64,000 nucleotides of DNA. Origin: Cyanobacteria bacterium FACHB-DQ100 (lineage in GTDB: Bacteria > Cyanobacteriota > Cyanobacteriia > Leptolyngbyales > Leptolyngbyaceae). Where the stretch lies: assembly GCA_014695195.1 (NCBI GenBank), contig JACJNW010000032.1:1-64000 (forward strand), given 5' to 3'. Positions 1 to 8,481 of this stretch are shown in pieces (within the stretch, counting starts at the first letter, position 1; every line of letters begins with the position of its first letter). Position numbers and translations under genes: made by a program. A model generated the notes under the pieces. That model was not told the origin of the DNA. It did no database searches and was given only the letters and a program-made list of their open reading frames with translations.

Positions 1-170
1 TAAACTATTCTGTTGTATATCGGTTCAAGCACTGTGAAGTGCGTCGCTTTCGCTCGGCTTCCCTCACCGCTTAATCAATATAGCCGGAACAGAAGGAGGA
101 TGTCAAGCAGGTTGACCAAAAAAATTTCGGGTTTCGTTTTGAGGTCAGGCTGGATTCATATCTAGTCTTG

Positions 171-366
171 CTACACAAGAGCTTCAAAAATTTTGGCAGG
201 ATTGGAAGATTCATTCAGGGGAACTATCTCCACTGTCACTGCAATCAGTCCAGCCTCTGCTGCTTTCTATTTGATTGCCACTGCCTACTTCTTGCATCCA
301 TAAATGCTTATAGTCCCACCAAGATGCTTTTTCACCTTGCGGGATAAACCATTTAGCAATGCTCAT
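171..366 (-). pseudogene. Small gene broken by a +1 frameshift (hypothetical)
   Basis: An ATG at 366 opens a frame reading MSIAKWFIPQGEKASWWDYK onwards, which ends at 211 after 51 codons with a low-complexity Ser/Asp tail. From about position 262 a second frame on the same strand continues as AEAGLIAVTVEIVPLNESSN and then PAKIFEALV before a TAG at 171. The second frame looks far more protein-like than the first frame's tail. The two frames differ by one base: 196 nt, where 195 would give a 64-residue protein. I infer one inserted base in a short real gene, by decay or sequencing error. I do not recognise the family. No clear ribosome binding site precedes the ATG, and I see nothing coding in 1-170. 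Confidence 0.35.
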
Positions 367-518
367 AAAAGCTTAAAGCAGTCCTAAAACTGACACGACC
401 GCTACAGCAAGAGGCACAATCTGATGTCTCATACCCTTAATAAAATAAATATTCAGCACAGTATCTGTACTGATGATACAAACACTGCGCTGAACATTTC
501 AGAATAAAGTTCAATTGC

Positions 519-2414
519 CTAAACTGCTGCGATCGCACTCCCTTCTTTCACAAACGTCTTCAGAATCCGATCCGCCATTTGTGGAGGAGTTAATCCTAAT
601 TCCGCTTTCGATTCATCAGGAGTTGCGTGATCGACCAGAATATCAGGAATACCGATGCGAGTGACTGGGACAACGACTTCGGCATCCATTAGGGATTCAA
701 CGATCGCGCTTCCAAATCCACCAGGTAGACAACCTTCTTCAAGTGTGACCACTCGACCGATTTTCTGGGCTAAGGGGAGAATTAGCTCTTCATCAAGCGG
801 TTTTGCAAATCGTGCGTTGATTACGGTGGCTTCGATGCCATGTTCGCTGAGAATCTCAGCGGTCTGCATTGTAGGATAGACCATTGAGCCATAGCCGATC
901 ATTAACAGATCGTCGCCTTGACGGAGAATTTCGGCTTTACCGATCGGTAGTTCCTCCCAACCTTCTTCCATCAAGGGCACACCATAACCATTGCCACGAG
1001 GATACCGCATGGCGATCGGGCCTGAAGTGTGATTGATGCCAGTGACGAGCATTCGTTGTAGTTCGGCTTCGTCCTTGGGAGCCATTAGCACTATGTTGGG
1101 GATCGATCGTAAGTACGCGATGTCGTACATTCCCTGGTGAGTGGGCCCGTCTGAGCCGACGATGCCAGCGCGATCCATGCAGAAGAATACAGGGAGATTT
1201 TGGATACAGACATCGTGGACGATTTGATCGTAGGCGCGTTGGAGGAAGGTGGAGTAGATGGTTGCGACAGGACGCATTCCTTCGCAAGCTAATCCTGCTG
1301 CTAGGGTCACTGCGTGTTGTTCTGCAATGCCGACATCCATGTATTGTTGCGGAACTCGCTTCTGGAAAATATCAAGTCCGGTTCCCGTTGCCATTGCTGC
1401 GGTAATACCGATGATGCGCGGGTTATTCTCCGCCAATTTGCTCAGGGTTTCTCCAAATACTTTGGAGTAGCTTGGGGGCTTGGGCTTTGAGGAGGGGATA
1501 GCTTTTCCGGTGGCGAGGTTGAATGGAGTTTGGGCATGATAGCCGACTTGATCCTGTTCGGCGATCGCATAGCCTTTTCCTTTCACCGTTGCGACATGAA
1601 CAAGGACTGGCCCAGGATGTTTATGCGCTTCTTTGAAAGTCGCAATCAACTCCTCAAGATTGTGTCCATCAACTGGACCCATGTAGGTGAAGCCCAATTC
1701 TTCAAAAACGGCTCCAACTTTTGGCACAGCAAGCCGCTTCATTCCTTCTTTGAGGCGGGACAGTTCTGGAGAGAACGGCATGTTTTTCATCTGTTCTTCC
1801 AGGTTGTCTGTGAGAAATTGAACGGGCGGACTCAGGCGCATCTTGTTCAGATAACGAGGAATCGCACCGACGTTGGGAGAAATTGACATCTCGTTGTCGT
1901 TGAGAACGACAAGAAGATTCGTTTTCGGTAGGTGTCCAGCATGGTTGATTGCTTCGAGTGCCATGCCGCCTGTGAGTGCGCCATCGCCAATAACAGCGGC
2001 AACTTTGAAGTTTTCGCCTTGAGCATCGCGTGCCAGTGCCATGCCAAGTGCGGCAGAGATGCTGGTTGAGGCGTGACCTGCACCGAAATGATCGAACTTG
2101 CTTTCGCAGCGTTTCAGGTAGCCCGCAACGCCGTCTTTCTGTCGAAGCGTGTGGAAATCAGCATAGCGCCCAGTAATTAGCTTGTGGGGGTATGCTTGGT
2201 GTCCAACATCCCAGATCACTTTGTCGCGATCGAGATCCAGGGTTTGATAGAGGGCGAGGGTTAATTCAACGACACCCAATCCAGGGCCGAGGTGTCCCCC
2301 AATCGCTGCCACAGTTTGCAGGTGCTTTTCGCGGATTTGACGCGCGATTTGCTGAAGCTGAAAAATCGATAATCCATGCAACTGGTTTGGGTGTGTTAAT
2401 TCACTCAAATGCAT
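519..2414 (-). CDS. dxs: 1-deoxy-D-xylulose-5-phosphate synthase
   Basis: DXS condenses pyruvate with glyceraldehyde 3-phosphate, using thiamine diphosphate, to begin the MEP pathway that supplies isoprenoids for carotenoids, quinones and the chlorophyll phytyl tail. The protein has the thiamine-binding [18 protein letters not shown] segment near residue 150, the transketolase pyrimidine-binding stretch [17 protein letters not shown] in the middle and a transketolase C-terminal domain. The reading frame is open 19 codons further upstream. I chose the ATG at 2414 because it has AAGGA nine bases before it, gives [14 protein letters not shown] as the start and yields 631 residues, the usual DXS length. 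The gene stands alone; the next gene is divergent. Confidence 0.97.
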   Translation of the reverse strand: MHLSELTHPNQLHGLSIFQLQQIARQIREKHLQTVAAIGGHLGPGLGVVELTLALYQTLDLDRDKVIWDVGHQAYPHKLITGRYADFHTLRQKDGVAGYLKRCESKFDHFGAGHASTSISAALGMALARDAQGENFKVAAVIGDGALTGGMALEAINHAGHLPKTNLLVVLNDNEMSISPNVGAIPRYLNKMRLSPPVQFLTDNLEEQMKNMPFSPELSRLKEGMKRLAVPKVGAVFEELGFTYMGPVDGHNLEELIATFKEAHKHPGPVLVHVATVKGKGYAIAEQDQVGYHAQTPFNLATGKAIPSSKPKPPSYSKVFGETLSKLAENNPRIIGITAAMATGTGLDIFQKRVPQQYMDVGIAEQHAVTLAAGLACEGMRPVATIYSTFLQRAYDQIVHDVCIQNLPVFFCMDRAGIVGSDGPTHQGMYDIAYLRSIPNIVLMAPKDEAELQRMLVTGINHTSGPIAMRYPRGNGYGVPLMEEGWEELPIGKAEILRQGDDLLMIGYGSMVYPTMQTAEILSEHGIEATVINARFAKPLDEELILPLAQKIGRVVTLEEGCLPGGFGSAIVESLMDAEVVVPVTRIGIPDILVDHATPDESKAELGLTPPQMADRILKTFVKEGSAIAAV

Positions 2415-2678
2415 ACCGGGGTATCCTTCGGATGATGTGATGTGAGCAGTAGACGGATCTACTCTTATCACTCTAGTTCATCGGGGGTAACGATTCGGAG
2501 TATTCGTATGCAAATCGCAACTTTTCTTGTGATAAAAGTTTAGGCGCGATCGCGTTCATTAGAAACACTTTATGCTGTGGTGATGCGGGTTATGCGTCTT
2601 TAATCTTCGTGTCGGTTCTACGGAAGGATGTGCCACAATCTTTCTGAAGTTTGCACCCGTGGGGCGAGGATTTTATTG

Positions 2679-3368
2679 ATGTTGATGCGGAATTTAATGC
2701 AATCAAGAGGAATGCGAAGTATAACTGCATCCATCGTGGGGATGAGTTTAATTGCATTGGCGATGCCTGCTAAAGCAGGGGTGCTAGATGATTTGCTGAT
2801 TCGTCCGGGTGTGGATGAGGCAGATTACGATACTTGTGCGCGGGATTTGGTGCGAGGCAAGATTTCAGCAGCAACTGCGGCGGATGCTTGCGCGAAGGCG
2901 CAGCGCCCCAGAGATTTGGGAATTTGTGTCGATCGCATTACCAGAAACAACATTGCTGGGGAGGATGCGCTTTCGGTGTGTCGGCAGGTGCGCCGTCCTG
3001 TGGAGGCTTCGACTTGTGTGGTGGATATCCGCCAGAGAGCGCCTCAAACTTCGCTAGTCAACGTTTTGAGCGGCTGTCGTCGGAGTTTGCTGCCGGAACG
3101 TTTTTCTAGATGCGTTGTAGACTTAAGCCGAGAGTTGAAGCTGGCAACGGATCAGTTGATCGCAACTTGTATCGATGCGACCGATCGATCTCGTGATGTG
3201 GTTCCAACGGTGCTGCCCGGTTCGACAACGACACCGCCTGTCACCACGCCGCCTTCAGGTTCCACTTCTCCGACCCCGCCTGTTTCTCCGGGTCAAACAA
3301 CCCCAACACCCCCGACGACAACCCCAGGGTCATCTACGCCGGGAACTGTGACACCTCAACGATTCTAA
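2679..3368 (+). CDS. Secreted protein with four Cys-pair repeats and a Pro/Thr-rich tail
   Basis: I do not recognise this 229-residue family. The start is set at the ATG at 2679, which has GAGGA eight bases upstream; an ATG at 2628 is possible but its SD-like GAAGG overlaps it. The N-terminus (residues 13-33, ending AMPAKA) looks like a signal peptide. Residues 50-170 contain eight cysteines, C53, 71, 83, 101, 113, 133, 145 and 164, in four modules of about 30 residues: Cys, 17-19 residues, Cys, then exactly 11 residues before the next module. Modules share a C-x-x-D-(I/L) start and an R-P turn after the second Cys. The last 55 residues are Pro/Thr/Ser-rich, like a linker or cell-wall-associated tail. 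The four pairs could form disulfides outside the cytoplasm (inference). Confidence 0.8.
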   Translation: MLMRNLMQSRGMRSITASIVGMSLIALAMPAKAGVLDDLLIRPGVDEADYDTCARDLVRGKISAATAADACAKAQRPRDLGICVDRITRNNIAGEDALSVCRQVRRPVEASTCVVDIRQRAPQTSLVNVLSGCRRSLLPERFSRCVVDLSRELKLATDQLIATCIDATDRSRDVVPTVLPGSTTTPPVTTPPSGSTSPTPPVSPGQTTPTPPTTTPGSSTPGTVTPQRF

Positions 3369-3424
3369 GTTACACTCGGAACTCAGCAGAATTTTGGCGA
3401 ACACTGAGTTCCGAATTTTTCCTC

Positions 3425-5722
3425 ATGATCAACATTCCTCAACTTTTGGCGCAAGAGCTTTCATTACGATCGTCTCAGGTTGCAAATGCGCTGGAATTAT
3501 TTGCAGAAGGGGCAACGGTTCCGTTTATTGCGCGGTATCGCAAAGAGCGAACAGGTGAGATGGATGAGGTGAAATTGCGGGATTTGCTCGATCGATTTAC
3601 CTATCTCACGGAGTTAGAGGAGCGCAAGAAAAGCGTTTTGGAATCGATCGAGACTCAGGGTAAACTAACTGAGGAATTGAGAGGCAAAATTGAGGCTTGT
3701 TTGCAGAAAAATGAGCTAGAAGATTTGTATTTGCCGTATCGTCCGAAGCGCCGAACGAGGGCGACGATCGCTAAAGAAAAAGGTTTAGACAAGTTAGCAG
3801 GATATATTGCTTCTCTGAATCAGCCGCATGCAGGAGTGGCTTCTTTAGAAGATGAAGCAAGGAAGTATTTATCTGAAGAGAAAAGCGTTAAAACGATTGA
3901 AGAGGCATTACAAGGAGCTTCGGATATTTTGGCGGAGGAAGTTTCAGAGAAGGCAGAATTACGATCGTATTTACGAGAGTTTTTATTCAATACAGGTGTG
4001 TTTGCATCACGCATTAAATCTGACTACGCCGAGGGTACTACTAAGTTTGAAATGTACCGAAGTTACGAGGCAAAAGTGAAAACGATCGCACCCCATAATC
4101 TTCTTGCTTTATATCGGGGAGAATCAGAAGGGATTTTAAGTTTTGAGCTTACGTTTGATGAAGACGTAGTACAGCAATATTTAGAAACGCAAGTTGTTCG
4201 ATCGAAAGTAAAAGCTGTACGAGAATTTTATCGATCAATGCTGAAAGATGCGTTTAATCGATTAATGCGAACGTCGATTATTTCAGAGGTACGATCGCAG
4301 AAAAAACAAGAAGCAGATATCGAATCAATCAAAACGTTTGAAACGAATTTGAGAGAATTATTGCTTTCGGCTCCCGCAGGAATGAAGCCGACACTAGCGA
4401 TCGACCCAGGATTTCGCACAGGCTGTAAAGTTTCGGTGCTAGACCAAACTGGAAAATTTTTGAAGTATGAAGCAATTTTTCCACATACCGGAGCAGAAAA
4501 GCGCAAACAAGCTGGAGTTACACTAAAGCAATTAATTGACAAATACAAAATCGAATTAATCGCGATCGGAAACGGAACGGCTAGCCGTGAAACTGATGAA
4601 TTTGTTGGGGAAGTTCTAGCAGAGATCGATCATAAACCAATCAAGGTTATTGTGAACGAATCAGGGGCTTCAATCTATTCAGCAAGTCCGGTTGCGATCG
4701 CAGAATTTCCAGAACTAGATATTACGGTTCGAGGAGCAATCAGTATCGGACGACGCTTACAAGATCCACTTGCGGAGCTGGTGAAAATTGATCCAAAATC
4801 GATCGGGGTTGGGCAGTACCAGCACGATGTTGATCAGAAGCTTTTAAAGAAAAAGCTTGATGAAACTGTTGAAAGCTGTGTCAATTATGTCGGAGTTGAC
4901 CTTAATACTGCGTCGAAAGAATTGCTGATGTCTGTATCGGGCGTAAGCGCAACTGTGGCGAATAATATTGTTGCCTATCGCAATGAAAACGGAGCGTTTC
5001 CTGATCGTAAATCTCTGCTTAAAGTGCCAAAACTAGGTGCAAAAACATTTGAGCAAGCAGCAGGTTTTCTAAGAATTCGGGGTGGGAAAAATCCGCTAGA
5101 TAATACGGCAGTGCATCCAGAGCGTTATGGAATTTTGGAGGCGATCGCTAAGAACTCAAATATTTCACTCTCGGAAACTGCTCAAATTGCAGCGCAACTC
5201 AAAGCAAATCTGAAAAACTATGTGACAGAGACGATCGGAGAGCCAACGCTACGAGACATCATCAGTGAATTGGAGAAGCCAGGACGTGATCCACGCGCTG
5301 AATTTAAATATGCAACCTTCAGGGAGGGGATCAAAGAGATTTCTGATCTCAAAGTAGGAATGGAGCTTGAGGGAATTATTACAAACGTGGCAAATTTCGG
5401 TGCATTTGTGGATATTGGAGTGCATCAGGATGGATTGATTCATGTTTCGCAAATGAGCGATCGATTTGTCAGCGATCCAAATCAGATTGTAAAAGTGGGA
5501 CAAGTTGTAAAAGTTCACGTCCTAGAAGTAAATGAAGCGCTCAAGCGAATTAGTCTTTCGATGAAGTCTGGAGAACGTAAGCCTGTTTTTACAAAGCATC
5601 AAGATGTCAAGCATCAAGATGTAAAGAACCAAGAGACATCGAAGCGATCAGAGCAAAAGCAAACCTCTCAGAAACCAGCCTCGCTCAATGATTTGAAGTC
5701 AAAGTTCGGCAAAAAAGCTTAA
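3425..5722 (+). CDS. tex: Tex-family S1 RNA-binding transcription accessory protein
   Basis: Tex proteins are conserved nucleic-acid-binding proteins linked to transcription and expression of some virulence or stress genes; their exact role in cyanobacteria is not settled. At 765 residues it has the family order: helical Tex N-terminal region (about 1-190, with FIARYRKERTG), an RNase H-like YqgF domain around 320-450 (LAIDPGFRTGCKV), helix-hairpin-helix motifs near 490-560, and an S1 domain around 635-705 (NFGAFVDIGVHQDGLIHVS). The tail carries a short imperfect repeat, KHQDV-KHQDV-KNQE, then a basic Lys-rich end. The stop codon overlaps the stop of the convergent ackA by two bases, leaving no room for a separate terminator. 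Confidence 0.95.
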   Translation: MINIPQLLAQELSLRSSQVANALELFAEGATVPFIARYRKERTGEMDEVKLRDLLDRFTYLTELEERKKSVLESIETQGKLTEELRGKIEACLQKNELEDLYLPYRPKRRTRATIAKEKGLDKLAGYIASLNQPHAGVASLEDEARKYLSEEKSVKTIEEALQGASDILAEEVSEKAELRSYLREFLFNTGVFASRIKSDYAEGTTKFEMYRSYEAKVKTIAPHNLLALYRGESEGILSFELTFDEDVVQQYLETQVVRSKVKAVREFYRSMLKDAFNRLMRTSIISEVRSQKKQEADIESIKTFETNLRELLLSAPAGMKPTLAIDPGFRTGCKVSVLDQTGKFLKYEAIFPHTGAEKRKQAGVTLKQLIDKYKIELIAIGNGTASRETDEFVGEVLAEIDHKPIKVIVNESGASIYSASPVAIAEFPELDITVRGAISIGRRLQDPLAELVKIDPKSIGVGQYQHDVDQKLLKKKLDETVESCVNYVGVDLNTASKELLMSVSGVSATVANNIVAYRNENGAFPDRKSLLKVPKLGAKTFEQAAGFLRIRGGKNPLDNTAVHPERYGILEAIAKNSNISLSETAQIAAQLKANLKNYVTETIGEPTLRDIISELEKPGRDPRAEFKYATFREGIKEISDLKVGMELEGIITNVANFGAFVDIGVHQDGLIHVSQMSDRFVSDPNQIVKVGQVVKVHVLEVNEALKRISLSMKSGERKPVFTKHQDVKHQDVKNQETSKRSEQKQTSQKPASLNDLKSKFGKKA

Positions 5723-6930
5723 CTTGATCGTGAATGGCTTAATTTCCAACATTCCTGCGCGATCGCCCAATCTTCCTGCGTGTGAATAACCAAAATTCTC
5801 GCTTTTGACGATCGCGCACTAATATCCTGATCAATCGGTGAGGACTGATTTTTTTCTGAATCGATCTCGACCCCTAGCCAGCGAAATGCTTCACAGGTAC
5901 GAGATCGAATTAATGCCGAATTTTCTCCGACTCCTGCGGTAAAAACGATTGCATCCAATCCACCTAAATTCGCCAGCATCGAACCAATTCCTGAGCGCAG
6001 TCTGTGAATATAAGTATCGATCGCTCTAGCCGATCTTTCTGTTTGTGAACTCACAACTTGACGCAAATCACTCGAAATTCCTGAAATACCGATCAAGCCA
6101 GATTTCTTATTTAGAATTTGCTCAATTTCGGTGATCGTGTAGTTTCCTTCCCGCATGAGGTAAAGCACCACACCCGGATCAACTGACCCCGATCGGCTGC
6201 CCATCATTAAGCCTTCAAGCGGTGTGAATCCCATTGTTGTATCAATGCTCTGCCCATCTTGAACTGCCGCCAAGGAGCAACCATTGCCCAAATGACAAGT
6301 GACTAACTTTAAGTCAATTAGCTCACGTCCCAATAACTGAGCCGCACGATTTGCACAATATTGATGGCTGATACCGTGGAAACCATAGCGCTGTACGCCC
6401 TTTTCATACCACTCGTAAGGAATTGGGTAGATACTGGCAGCAGAGGGCAAAGTTGCGTGAAATGCAGTATCAAATACCGCAACTTGAGGAACACCTCCCA
6501 AACTCTGCTCGATCGCTTCGATGCCTTGAAGATTTGCGGGATTGTGTAGCGGGGCAAATCGAGCCAGATCAGCGATCGTAGCTTTCACAGTCTGGTCAAT
6601 CCGTACACTCTGACGGTAATGCTGCCCACCGTGAACAATGCGATGTCCGACAATATCAACATCGCCAGTTTGCTGAATCACTTTGGTTTTACCCTCAGAA
6701 AGCGTTTTCAGCATTTGTAGAGTGTCTGTAGCGCGATCGGTGGACTCAATTGTAGATTCCAGCCTTGTTCCATTGGCTTTAACTTTGAGGACTGCTTTTC
6801 CTGGTTGTACTGTCCAATCAATCTGAGCTTCCCAGACTGGATCGGGCGGGTCGATCGGCAAGGAGCCATTGAGATCGTAGAGACAACTTTTCTGACTGCT
6901 TGATCCAGCATTTAAAACAAGAACTTTCAT
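5719..6930 (-). CDS. ackA: Acetate kinase
   Basis: Acetate kinase interconverts acetate plus ATP with acetyl phosphate plus ADP; in cyanobacteria it acts in overflow or fermentative acetate metabolism. The 403-residue protein shows both family signatures: VLNAGSSSQK at the N-terminus and GFTPLEGLMMGSRSG near the middle, with the phosphate-binding VTCHLGNGCS between them and FTAGVGEN in the C-terminal half. A TTG two codons upstream is possible, but the ATG at 6930 gives the normal MKVLVLNAG start. No phosphotransacetylase gene is next to it. A 10-bp inverted repeat lies about 100-140 bases upstream. The gene is convergent with tex and their stops overlap. Confidence 0.96.
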   Translation of the reverse strand: MKVLVLNAGSSSQKSCLYDLNGSLPIDPPDPVWEAQIDWTVQPGKAVLKVKANGTRLESTIESTDRATDTLQMLKTLSEGKTKVIQQTGDVDIVGHRIVHGGQHYRQSVRIDQTVKATIADLARFAPLHNPANLQGIEAIEQSLGGVPQVAVFDTAFHATLPSAASIYPIPYEWYEKGVQRYGFHGISHQYCANRAAQLLGRELIDLKLVTCHLGNGCSLAAVQDGQSIDTTMGFTPLEGLMMGSRSGSVDPGVVLYLMREGNYTITEIEQILNKKSGLIGISGISSDLRQVVSSQTERSARAIDTYIHRLRSGIGSMLANLGGLDAIVFTAGVGENSALIRSRTCEAFRWLGVEIDSEKNQSSPIDQDISARSSKARILVIHTQEDWAIAQECWKLSHSRSS

Positions 6931-7028
6931 AGGCAACTAAAGTCCTGAAATCCCTGAATTGACAGAACTCCATCATTCTAGTTGAATCCTGAATTGCAGC
7001 AAGAAAACGGAGCGATGCGATCAAGAAC

Positions 7029-7067
7029 TGATATATAGCAGGGTTTCTGGAGACTGGTATATATCAG
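7029..7067. repeat. 10-bp inverted repeat upstream of ackA
   Basis: CTGATATATA at 7029-7038 is matched exactly by its reverse complement TATATATCAG at 7058-7067, with a 19-base spacer. It lies between the ackA start (6930) and the psaK terminator. It could be an operator or a weak hairpin in the ackA leader; nothing in the sequence decides. Confidence 0.45.
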
Positions 7068-7105
7068 AGAAAATTCTTATGAAAGCTATCGAAATCCTAC
7101 AAGAA

Positions 7106-7131
7106 AGCCAGAGAGAAAGTTCTCTCTGGCT
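7106..7131 (-). terminator. Hairpin downstream of psaK
   Basis: AGCCAGAGAGA (7106-7116) pairs perfectly with TCTCTCTGGCT (7121-7131) around a four-base loop, about 34 bases past the psaK stop. Read on the minus strand, the stem is followed by TTTCTTG, a weak T-rich tail. This fits a psaK transcription terminator. Confidence 0.7.
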
Positions 7132-7164
7132 ACACATCTTTGAGCAACAATCAGGACTCTAGGT

Positions 7165-7425
7165 CTATAAAACGCCCATATTTGATAAGCCGAGGATGAC
7201 ACCCGCACCCAAAATATGACCAAAGCAAGTGCTTCCAATTACCGCAGGCAACCCAAACCCGCCGAAAAAGTTTGAGGACGGCATCGCAGGCGGCGCACTT
7301 GGGTTTTTCATCGTAAATTTCGCAATCGCGATCGCCAAAATATTACAAACGATCATGACTGCCGCAACATTCGGAGTCCATTCCAACGTTCTTGGCACAA
7401 CAGCCAGCAGTGTAGAAGTAAACAA
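7165..7425 (-). CDS. psaK: Photosystem I reaction centre subunit PsaK
   Basis: PsaK is a small two-helix thylakoid membrane subunit at the outer edge of photosystem I, contributing to antenna function and energy transfer from phycobilisomes. The protein has the family's first helix (VAAVMIVCNILAIAIAKF), the polar loop NPSAPPAMPSSNFFGGFGLP, and the second helix ending GHILGAGVILGLSNMGVL. The frame is open to a GTG at 7452, but GAAGGAG at 7434-7440 lies eight bases before a TTG at 7425. That start gives 86 residues, the normal PsaK length, so I take TTG as the true start. The gene is monocistronic, with its own terminator and a long upstream region. Confidence 0.93.
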   Translation of the reverse strand: MFTSTLLAVVPRTLEWTPNVAAVMIVCNILAIAIAKFTMKNPSAPPAMPSSNFFGGFGLPAVIGSTCFGHILGAGVILGLSNMGVL

Positions 7426-8164
7426 TTGAGCTTCTCCTTCGCTTTGCAACACAATATTTTGAATAGTGAATTTCTACCAGAAACGCGAATCCCCTAGATC
7501 AGATTGCAGTAATAGTTAATGTTTCTACGTAGTTTGATACAAACCTGCGATCATACTGAGTAACTTTATATACGGATAGATGGGTAGAAATAATGGACGT
7601 TGAGCTGCTCTTACTGAGACTTCGTATTTAATTCATTTGACTGGAATACTGAGTCTCAAATAACACATGAGTTTGACGCATGAATTTTGCAGTGCCCTCT
7701 ATACTATTCGCTCATCAGCTCTATTTCAGTATGTTAAAAGCTTGGATTTTGTTTTATAATTATCCCTGGAAAACAAATACTTTGCTTAGCTCCCTCGATG
7801 TGGCTGTAACCCCTAACAACCTTTGGTGGTTTAAGCTTTTTTGAGTAAAACGAAAAACACGAATATTAGTATCTCAATTTACATTCAGTATAATTTGGTT
7901 CTGAATGTTACTTGCCATTTCGGAAAGTTACCAGTACCCTATTGGTGACTCGAAATACCTAGAATTTTAATTTGCAGTTCTAGAGATATTGCAAGTCACA
8001 GAACAAGCACCGCATGTGCTCACAGCGCTAACAAATTAATTTGCTGTCGTAATCAGGAGGCTAATATTTTCTGAGGCTTTTGTTTAATCAAGTCAACAAG
8101 AATAGGATTGAACAGACTTCGCTCATTCTTGCCGAAGAAAGGGCTTGAAATTCATATCAGATTG

Positions 8165-8196
8165 CCGACTATCTCTGATAGATAGTTCGGGTTTTT
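8165..8196 (+). terminator. Intrinsic-type terminator or attenuator
   Basis: CCGA-CTATCT (8165-8174) pairs with AGATAG-T-TCGG (8180-8190): ten base pairs with one bulged T and loop CTGAT. It is followed by G and five T residues. It lies 285 bases before the PatA-type gene and has no upstream plus-strand gene to serve, so it may end a small RNA or act in the cluster's leader. Confidence 0.5.
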
Positions 8197-8271
8197 GTGT
8201 TTAGAGACCAAATCTAAATATGAGGAAATTTCTGTTCTTTCATCAAGTTTCGGTTAAGATAGCACGACTAT

Positions 8272-8301
8272 TCCTAGTACTGATAGTCCTAGTGCTGATA
8301 G
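8272..8301. repeat. 15-bp tandem repeat with inverted partner
   Basis: TCCTAGTACTGATAG (8272-8286) is followed directly by TCCTAGTGCTGATAG (8287-8301), one mismatch in 15. GCTGATAG at 8294-8301 is also the exact reverse complement of CTATCAGC at 8322-8329, so the repeat can form a short stem. It resembles a protein-binding site array but is unassigned. Confidence 0.6.
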
Positions 8302-8416
8302 GCTTTCTAATAAGCAAGATACTATCAGCTTTTCCGCTGATTACGAGATAACTCTGTCGATGAAAAATGCGTTGCTTTCGGCACAGCAAAGCTGTTCACA
8401 ATTAGCTGTCCACAAT

Positions 8417-8440
8417 TTATGTAGAAGCTTATGTAGAAGC
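8417..8440. repeat. Perfect 12-bp tandem repeat
   Basis: TTATGTAGAAGC occurs twice head to tail (8417-8428 and 8429-8440), 41 bases before the start of the PatA-type gene. Its place close to the start suggests a regulatory role or simple slippage. Confidence 0.7.
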
Positions 8441-8481
8441 GCACTTCATCTCTCGAAACCTTCGCCGAGTAATGATTAGTT

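Larger units (their letters stand above)
7426..8481. other. Gene-poor 1-kb region before the chemotaxis cluster
   Basis: I found no convincing coding gene here; the longest stretch I checked, 37 codons at 7731-7844, has no ribosome binding site and resembles no family I know. The region is AT-rich compared with its surroundings. It contains the psaK promoter on one side and the leader of the PatA-CheY-CheW cluster on the other. It also has a rho-independent-type terminator at 8165-8196 and two short tandem repeats at 8272-8301 and 8417-8440. A small RNA or a regulated leader is possible. Confidence 0.6.

Noticed and set aside
7731-7844. 37-codon frame in the gene-poor region
   Set aside because: No ribosome site, aromatic-rich random look, no known family.
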